A DNA stretch of 50,427 bases from Paulinella micropora (lineage: Eukaryota; Cercozoa; Imbricatea; Euglyphida), in contig BJOX01000241.1 in assembly GCA_009731375.1 (NCBI GenBank), forward strand, positions 14,658-65,084, in the 5' to 3' direction. A program made the position numbers and the translations under genes. The notes beneath the pieces were generated by a model. It did not search any database and was not told the origin of the DNA. It worked only from the letters and a program-made list of their open reading frames with translations. Below are positions 43,617 to 50,427 of this stretch, in pieces (positions within the stretch are counted from its first letter, which is position 1; each line of letters starts with the position of its first letter).

Positions 43617-43630
43617 TGTGTGAGAGAGAG
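41690..43630. repeat. Higher-order tandem repeat (~1 kb unit) of nested microsatellites
   Basis: The order (GA)n, (GT)n, (CATA)n, TATCTACCTGCCTATCTACC, TAAATACGCAAATACAT, (ACCT)n, CCATTCATACACAAAT, (CATA)n, AGAGAGATCGAGAG occurs twice. Markers: 41976/42944, 42104/43097, 42276/43353 and 42553/43512. N at 43557-43575. Confidence 0.85.
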
Positions 43631-43669
43631 AGAGAGCGTAACAACAATAGCAGCAATATAGATCATATC

Positions 43670-43764
43670 AACAACAACAACAACAACAACAAATAAAAAA
43701 TAAAATAAAATAAAATGAAATAAAAAAAAAAAAAAAATAAATAAATAAATGAATAAATAAATAA

Positions 43765-43823
<59 letters not shown>

Positions 43824-43930
43824 TAATAATAGTGCTTCTCTGTCAATGGCTGATGCATTTCTGCACATGCGCCTCCATCAATATATAATAATGATAATAA
43901 TAATAATGATAATAATAATAATGATAATAA
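43670..43930. repeat. (AAT)n with inverted copy of the 31.6-kb element tail
   Basis: GTGCTTCTCTGTCAATGGCT and CATTTCTGCACATGCGCCTC (43833-43878) are the reverse complement of 31560-31605, again with TTA/TAA tail. Confidence 0.85.
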
Positions 43931-43934
43931 CCAC

Positions 43935-44004
43935 GAGAGAGAGAGAGAGAGAGAGAGGGGGGGGTGGGGGGGCAGAGTGAGTAAGTGAGTGTGTGTGTGT
44001 GTGC

Positions 44005-44046
<42 letters not shown>

Positions 44047-44110
44047 TGTGAAGAGATAGAGTGCGCGTGTGTCTGTGTGTGTGTGTGTGTGTGTGCAACA
44101 TGTGTGTGTC

Positions 44111-44151
<41 letters not shown>

Positions 44152-44618
44152 TACTACATACATACACGCAATATAGCATATAATATGCCATAGACACATT
44201 CTCTCTCTCTCTCCTCCTCTTCTTCTTCTTCTTCTTCTTCTTCTTCTTCTTCTTCTTCTTCTTCTTCTTCTTCTTCTTCTTCTTCTCCTTCTCCTTCTCC
44301 TTCTTCTTCTCTTTCTCTTTCTCTTTCTCTTTCTCTTTCTCTTTCTCTTCTTTCTCTTCTTTCTCTTCTTTCTCTTCTTTCTCTTCTTTCTCTTCTTTCT
44401 CTTCTTTCTCTTCTTTCTCTTCTTTCTTCTTTCTCTTCTTTCTTCTTTCTCTTCTTTCTCTTCTTTCTCTTCTTTCTCTTCTTTCTCTTCTTTCTCTTCT
44501 TTCTCTTCTTTCTCTTCTTTCTCTTCTTTCTCTTCTTTCTCTTCTTTCTCTTCTTTCTCTTCTTTCTCNNNNNNNNNNAACTACTCCTACTACGACAACT
44601 ACTACTACTACTACTACT

Positions 44619-44663
<45 letters not shown>

Positions 44664-44778
44664 ACCAGTACTACCAATACAACTAGTACAACTACTAGCT
44701 ACTATTGGTACTACTAGTACTACTAGTAGTACTAGTACTACTAGTACTACTACTATTACTACTACTACTATTACTATA

Positions 44779-44810
<32 letters not shown>

Positions 44811-44978
44811 CACTACTACCACTACTACTACTAATACTAGTACTACTACAAGTACTAGTACTAGTACTACTACTACTAGTACTAGTACTAGTACTAGTAG
44901 TACTAGTACTAGTACTAGTACTAGTACTACTACTAGTACTAGTAGTAGTACTAGTACTACTACTAGTACTACTACTAG

Positions 44979-45061
<83 letters not shown>

Positions 45062-45076
45062 TATTATTATTATTAT

Positions 45077-45107
<31 letters not shown>

Positions 45108-45129
45108 ATTGTTGTTGTTGTTGTTGTTA

Positions 45130-45175
<46 letters not shown>

Positions 45176-45240
45176 TTCTTCTATTTCTTCTTCTTCTTCT
45201 TCTTCTTCTTCTTCTTCACTTCTTCTTCTTCTTCTTCTTC

Positions 45241-45271
<31 letters not shown>

Positions 45272-45430
45272 CTTCTTCTCCTTCTTCTTCGTCTTTTTCT
45301 TCTTCTTCTTCTTCTTCTTCTTCTTCTTCTTCTTCTTCTTCTTCTTCTTCTTCTTCTTCTTCTTCTTCTTCTTCTTCTTCTTCTTCTTCTTCTTCTTCTT
45401 CTTCTTCTTCTTCTTCTTCTTCTTCTTCGC
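43935..45430. repeat. Compound microsatellites: (GA)(GT), (CTT), (TTTCTCTTC), (CTA/ACTAGT), (TTA), (TTG), (TTC)
   Basis: Successive blocks 43935-44155, 44210-44568, N 44569-44578, CTA with many ACTAGT palindromes 44579-45010, TTA 45011-45170, TTC 45175-45428. Confidence 0.95.
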
Positions 45431-45870
45431 TTTTATTGTGAGAACAATTTTACAATTGGACTCAGGGAACAGGGAACGTCCACGTGAAAAGTATAGCTAA
45501 TAAGTTATACCTTTATCTAAGGTGGAAACCTAGTTATTCTGAGTGTATTAAGGAAGATATTAAATTAGTATTCAGCGGCTCAGTATTAATCTACAGCAAT
45601 TGCTCTATCTTCCTTCCTTCCTTCCTTCCTTCCTTCCGTCCTTCCTTCCTTCCTGTGTCACTGTGTGTTTTTGTATAATAACAGTATGCATGTGTGTCCA
45701 TTTTAGAAAGGTTGTGCGGCAGATGACCTATGTAGTGATAAAACCGACGTTTTTGTAAAAAAATCTTTGACTTTTTATTCCATAATATAATACTATAATT
45801 AAAATTAATATTTCTGTTTAGATATATTGCGCGGTGATATTATGATGTTATGTTATGCATATATGTTATT
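45430..45870. other. Mostly unique stretch with (TTCC)n and repeat block
   Basis: TTCC run 45609-45653 followed by the TGTGTCACTGTGTGTTTTTG block shared with 37925. No gene supported. Confidence 0.5.
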
Positions 45871-45880
45871 GTAAAGGTGT

Positions 45881-45881
<1 letters not shown>

Positions 45882-45975
<94 letters not shown>

Positions 45976-46021
45976 ACACACACACACACACACACACACT
46001 CACTCACTCACTCACTCACAA

Positions 46022-46052
<31 letters not shown>

Positions 46053-46060
46053 CACAGTTT
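45882..46060. repeat. (CT)n/(CA)n microsatellite
   Basis: CT run 45882-45958 then CA/CACT runs to 46057. Confidence 0.95.
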
Positions 46061-46169
46061 CAAAAACATTTGTACAATTTTTTTTTTCTCTGTACAATTC
46101 CTTGAAGAATTTCCACAATTCTAGAGTTGAAAGACTTGGTAAACCGTTCGGACCCTCCTAGCAACCAAT

Positions 46170-46243
46170 TCTGAATTCTGAGCGCATTGAGAGCATGGCA
46201 CCCAAATCTGAATTCTGAGCGCATTGAGAGCATGGAAGATTGA
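46170..46243. repeat. 37-bp tandem duplication
   Basis: TCTGAATTCTGAGCGCATTG ... AGCATGG occurs twice with 37-bp spacing, 130 bp upstream of the next gene. Confidence 0.9.
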
Positions 46244-46368
46244 AGGTTCTTTGAAGTAGCTTCGCCAAAAAAGCCCATAACGAAAGGAAGTCACGAAAGC
46301 CTTTTGCAAAGAAAGTCGCTCAAATCTTTTGGAACGCTCCGCTGGGAAACCAAACAAATCGAAAAACC

Positions 46369-46866
46369 ATGAGATTCATTACACGCCGTCGTCAGCAGAA
46401 AGTTCGATGTGTCAGCATGGAGTATGAAGCTATCAGTGCAACCCTTCGCAAACGCTTGTGGTGCAAACGGTATAAGAACCTGGACAACACGCTTGAGTAT
46501 AGACACCCTCTGAAAATGTCTTTCTCGAGGGATCTGAAATACGTTCGCTTCAACTGTGGCTCAACCGTTTGCTGCATTCCCTTCTCGCACATGAACGGAG
46601 CCTGTTTTGGAGCCAAAGGAGCGAACCTAGGAGACGCTTGCCGAACGCGAACCATTTCTCTTTATTTCTACACGGTCAAGTCTGTCCACCTTGAACTCCC
46701 CAGTAACCATGAAGCACAACAGTTTCTCAAGGCTCTCTTCTTCCTCAAGTTTGGACAAGGAAACAACCGTGTTCTCAGCGCGGAGGAATGGAGTCAGTCT
46801 CTCCAAAACGACCAAATATGTGTCTACACCAAGGCTTCGCAAGTAACTAGTCGGGATCAGTTATAA
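46369..46866 (+). CDS. Hypothetical protein, possibly PH-like fold
   Basis: Intact ATG-started frame of 165 residues ending TAA. The N-terminus is basic (MRFITRRRQQKVRC). The middle shows alternating strands: KRLWCKRYKNLDNTLEY, FSRDLKYVRFN, VCCIPFSHMNGACFG, TISLYFYTVKSVHLELP. A final amphipathic helix HEAQQFLKALFFLKFG follows. Strand-rich core plus one C-terminal helix is the layout of PH-like lipid- or protein-binding domains, but no signature is decisive. Base composition and codon use look like a normal gene among repeats. AATAAA occurs at about 47128. It could be the last exon of a larger gene. Confidence 0.5.
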   Translation: MRFITRRRQQKVRCVSMEYEAISATLRKRLWCKRYKNLDNTLEYRHPLKMSFSRDLKYVRFNCGSTVCCIPFSHMNGACFGAKGANLGDACRTRTISLYFYTVKSVHLELPSNHEAQQFLKALFFLKFGQGNNRVLSAEEWSQSLQNDQICVYTKASQVTSRDQL

Positions 46867-46869
46867 CTT

Positions 46870-48170
46870 TAACGGTGCTCTGCGTGCTGCGCGTGTAATT
46901 ACTCAACACCTTCAGCCTGCTGCTTAGCAACCCAGACACGAGGCTTTTGTGACTCTATGTTTGCATTTCAGACACCAGATTTTGTATCGATTGTTTGGAT
47001 CGCAGAGTTTCGCGTCTTGAAAACCAAGCTCAGCCTTGACATGTGGATAACCCGAATGGCGAAGGATCGACGGAGGAGGAAGAAAAAGGGAGAAAAAAAA
47101 AAAAAAAAGAAAAAACCTTGCTTACTGTAATAAAAAAAGAAAAAGAAAGAAAGAAAGAGATAGAGATATGTTTGTACGCGATCCTACTTTAGGATTAGAG
47201 ATATAGAAAAAGACACTGTGTGTGTGTGTGTGTGTTTGTAGCGTATGATCCTAGTGTAGGATTTAGATACAGATGAACACCACAGATGTTCAGATTTATT
47301 TTCCTGAGTAATATATATATTAGACATTGCATAATCAACATTCGTGATTCTGACATAGCGCTGTGTTGATCGAAGGCGACCGTTAGAGGACACATGCACA
47401 AAACATATTGTCCAACATCGTAATCGTGACCTGCAATATACCAGACTACTCGCCAGGTAAATTTATAACCACTAACTAATTAATTATGCGGTGATTTGTG
47501 ATAGGATTTGTGATAGATTACTAATTGCGTTAAATAGAATATATACATAGATTAGGCACAGCTGTGGATACGCGCGTAACTAATTCTTAGTGGTATTTCT
47601 CTTCTTTCAATAGTAAAATTATTTACGTCCCATTCCGTTGCACGAATCCCGGAAACTCCTCTACATGAGGTCCGAGGCTGACCGCGTTTGTGACAAAAAC
47701 CAACCCTTCGTAATATACCGGTAATTAATTAAAATGTTTAAAAATATTAACATTTGTGATGAAATCTTACTTGGCACGGTATCGGTACTAGTCATGGTGA
47801 TGCCTAGTTGCTATTATTAATACCGCAGTATGAATATCCTTAGGTGTTGGAACTAATAATTAATTAATAGTTACAGACCGGCCGTATCGGAGTAACGGTG
47901 TCGTTAGAGCCATTACTTATGATCCGGCCAGTCAAGTTACGCGGCGCACCTTTTTGGCGCCTTTTCTTATTAAAGTTGTAGTCTGCATCTCGAGTGTAGT
48001 AGCTATCATAGATTATTATGTTAATACTGAATAGTAGTCTAACAGGTTATCAAGCTTTGATTAGCAAACTCTGCGTCAGCTTTAATCAGTTGCACTTAGT
48101 CTGGAAGGAGAGCATATGTAGGTTCTAGTGGTCGTTAGAGCCCCCATCAACTTCAAAGCAGGTAAACTCC
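46870..48170. other. Non-coding, AT-rich
   Basis: No gene. A short repeated phrase (GATCCTA.TTTAGGATT.AGATA) occurs at 47180 and 47245. Many TAATTAATTA motifs at 47460-47870. Confidence 0.45.
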
Positions 48171-48174
48171 GAGT

Positions 48175-48480
48175 CATTCAATATTCAAGATTTTGAAGTG
48201 CTGTTTGCACAGAATTCAATGCTTTTATTGGGAATAGGTAGTCGGAGGTTTAGTTTTTCAGTGCATTAAAGGTATTGCTGTGTTCCAGAGTATGTTCTGA
48301 ATTTTGGCAAACTAATTTTCGATCTATGTTTTCCTAGTTTTTTTTTTGTACCGTACTTCTCTGCAAAAACCCTTTGGCAGGATTACTCAACATAACATGT
48401 GAATTCATTTGTGCACTCGTGTGTAAAAATGAGTGCAGAGTGCATCATGCAAACAGCATTTTTCAGTCAGAAAAACACCA
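48175..48480 (-). repeat. Dispersed repeat family R2, reverse copy
   Basis: Reverse complement of 19155-19455 with substitutions and small indels, e.g. ATGCTGTTTGCATGATGCAC and GGGTTTTTGCAGAGAAGTAC are conserved. Confidence 0.85.
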
Positions 48481-48892
48481 TACTTGCTATAACAAGTGAT
48501 TTGGCCAAATGTGGGGTATCAATTTTTCCGAAATTGTCCTGCCTGTGATTTTTTAACTTTTTGATTCAGACATTCAAAATTGATTTTATTAAGCAAAAAT
48601 AAGGTTGATCAAGCTCAATAACGTATTAAAAATGAGTTTCCAGTTGTATTAAAGCTTCCTGGTTTGACTGTGTGATAAGCCTTAAACATGTGTGATAAAG
48701 GATACTTAGTCACTTACTGATATCTTAACATCAGCTTTTCTCATCCGTTTCCTAGTTCAGTTTCAATCATGAATTTGATTACTAAATCAGCTTAATTTGA
48801 TTATTACAAGCTGAATGTTAAATAATATTTGAAAAATAGTTAACCACTTTGACTTAAATTTATTTTGGTCTCAGGTTGGTGGAGCCCGGCCT

Positions 48893-48900
48893 CCCCCCCG

Positions 48901-48937
<37 letters not shown>

Positions 48938-49458
48938 ACAAAAAAAAAAANNNNNNNNNNNNNNNNNNNNNNNNNNNNNNNNNNNNNNNNNNNNNNNNNN
49001 NNNNNNNNNNNNNNNNNNNNNNNNNNNNNNNNNNNNNNNNNNNNNNNNNNNNNNNNNNNNNNNNNNNNNNNNNNNNNNNNNNNNNNNNNNNNNNNNNNNN
49101 NNNNNNNNNNNNNNNNNNNNNNNNNNNNNNNNNNNNNNNNNNNNNNNNNNNNNNNNNNNNNNNNNNNNNNNNNNNNNNNNNNNNNNNNNNNNNNNNNNNN
49201 NNNNNNNNNNNNNNNNNNNNNNNNNNNNNNNNNNNNNNNNNNNNNNNNNNNNNNNNNNNNNNNNNNNNNNNNNNNNNNNNNNNNNNNNNNNNNNNNNNNN
49301 NNNNNNNNNNNNNNNNNNNNNNNNNNNNNNNNNNNNNNNNNNNNNNNNNNNNNNNNNNNNNNNNNNNNNNNNNNNNNNNNNNNNNNNNNNNNNNNNNNNN
49401 NNNNNNNNNNNNNNNNNNNNNNNNNNNNNNNNNNNNNNNNNNNNNNNNNNNNNNNNNN
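48893..49458. other. Poly-C run and 508-N gap
   Basis: C-run 48893-48935, short A-run, N 48951-49458. Confidence 0.95.
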
Positions 49459-49740
49459 GTGTTTTACACTAGTCACTGTGACACTCAGCATACTTGCCAC
49501 TCACTTGTAATCGTTATACATACTCACTGCCTACTTGAAGTATGCATGAAATTATATTAACACAAGTTTGTTCAGCATATTTACAATGTTTTTGAAGCAT
49601 AAAACCGGTGCGGAAGCTTAGACTTCAGAGTGAGTGACAGTGTTTTACACTAGTCACTGTGACACTCAGCATACTTGCCACTCACTCGTAATCGTTATAC
49701 ATACTCACTGCCTACTTGAAGTATACATGAAATATATTAA
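49459..49740. repeat. 101-bp direct repeat, 181-bp period
   Basis: GTGTTTTACACTAGTCACTG starts at 49459 and 49640 and the similarity runs to about 49560 and 49740 with few changes. The first copy touches the gap, so more copies may be hidden. Confidence 0.9.
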
Positions 49741-49824
49741 TAAAACTATATATTCAAATAATGTTAATAAAATTCAAATTCAAATTAGACTTGAAATGTT
49801 TTAAGTTAAAATCAGTTTATTACT

Positions 49825-50427
49825 TTATCTGTACACTCGTCTACGTTCTTGTCGAGGCCTGCCTCGGCGCGCTGGCGCTTGTTGAGGAAATGCTCTAGGA
49901 GCGTCTGGAGGTAGGCCTAGCTCTGGAGGCCACCAGTCAAACGATCTACTTCCTCTGGTATGAAGCAGTAGCTGTTGTGGGGTAAGAAGTTTTCGATCAA
50001 CCTGGAATCGGAAATCAAATGATGGTTGATCTCGGAAGGTTTTGATTTTCACAAGACCTGGGGTAGTTGTGGTTTCAAAGTGGTGATATTTCTTCAGATC
50101 ATGAATACCTTTCACTTTATGACGGTATTTCTCATCTTGACAAATTGGAGTTTGGAAATACAATGCCTTGGAGTTGCTGAGTTTTGATTCAATCAATCTC
50201 CCCAAGTCTTTGGCAGTTTCCCAAATCCAGTCGTCATGAAATGCAGAATATGCAACCATTTGAGCGATTTTTCCCGCATGGGAATCGCAAAGGCTTTTTC
50301 CGTGATTAGATGCCCAGAAATTCCAAGCAAAGTATTCCAGCCAAGGATGCTTAGTCCTAACAAGACTAGCCTCTGCCAGCGAATATCTTTGTTTGTAATG
50401 TTTCCGGCCACCATCGGACCATTTTAT
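49825..50427 (-). CDS. Unknown protein with HGK...CD motif, 5' part outside window
   Basis: The frame is open from the window edge to TAA, about 200 codons. It reads IKWSDGGRKHYKQRYSL, then FAWNFWASNHGKSLCDSHAG and FHDDWIWETAKDLGRLIES. The SDGG..H and NF.AS.HGK..CD.HAG pattern recalls conserved but uncharacterised, multi-copy proteins of several eukaryotes that may be transposon-derived. I cannot name a family. The C-terminus is Arg/Pro-rich (RRGRPRQERRRVYR). AATAAA lies a few bases after the stop, supporting this as a true 3' end. The upstream part lies beyond the window. Confidence 0.6.
   Translation of the reverse strand: MKWSDGGRKHYKQRYSLAEASLVRTKHPWLEYFAWNFWASNHGKSLCDSHAGKIAQMVAYSAFHDDWIWETAKDLGRLIESKLSNSKALYFQTPICQDEKYRHKVKGIHDLKKYHHFETTTTPGLVKIKTFRDQPSFDFRFQVDRKLLTPQQLLLHTRGSRSFDWWPPELGLPPDAPRAFPQQAPARRGRPRQERRRVYR

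Noticed and set aside
43238-44677. 479-codon frame on the minus strand
   Set aside because: It runs through successive microsatellites and gaps and has no non-repetitive coding sequence.

Overview
The window is nuclear DNA of a eukaryote. It has long micro- and minisatellites, dispersed repeats, a PIF/Harbinger transposase with a poly(A) signal, chromatin-type domains (SET, RanBP2 zinc finger plus methyltransferase) and possible exon fragments with splice-like borders. I cannot name the species. Nine runs of N (about 1.3 kb in total) fall almost all in low-complexity tracts, so they look like assembly gaps.

Layout. 0.25-1.05 kb: a minisatellite of about 111 bp units. 1.2-13.9 kb: a decayed Polinton-like virus (PLV) or virophage-type element with a minor capsid (penton) gene, two GIY-YIG nuclease copies, a long fibre/adhesin gene ending in an intramolecular chaperone (S74) domain, an intact beta-rich gene, an acidic hypothetical gene, a primase plus SF3 (D5-like) helicase gene and small basic or zinc-binding genes. 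Most of its larger genes carry frameshifts or stops. 14.1-20.8 kb: a large foldback, microsatellites and a repeat family with internal (CT)n. 19.7-24.0 kb: clusters of the 14-bp palindrome CAAGGTATACCTTG around a SET-domain gene and a RanBP2-finger/methyltransferase gene. 24.0-28.6 kb: a second, unrelated Polinton/PLV remnant on the minus strand (integrase, coiled-coil protein, coiled-coil/adenovirus-type protease gene, penton), truncated at the palindrome array. 28.7-30.1 kb: an Ala/Glu/Lys coiled-coil gene and a RING-like exon fragment. 31.8-34.5 kb: a Harbinger transposase and a divergent coiled-coil gene. 34.7-46.1 kb: almost entirely simple repeats, with a roughly 1-kb higher-order repeat, a G-run longer than 120 nt and a foldback. 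46.4-46.9 kb: an intact ORF with a possible PH-like fold. 48.2-48.5 kb: an inverted copy of a dispersed repeat also found at 19.2 kb. 49.8-50.4 kb: the 3' part of a gene of unknown function with a conserved-looking HGK...CD motif.

How it fits together. The two viral remnants share only the penton family. The left has replication and attachment functions but no visible integrase, major capsid or packaging ATPase. The right has integrase, protease and penton but no visible replication genes. Both look like dead integrations. The most intriguing part is the palindrome-rich segment with two histone-methyltransferase-like genes, which abuts and truncates the right-hand viral remnant.
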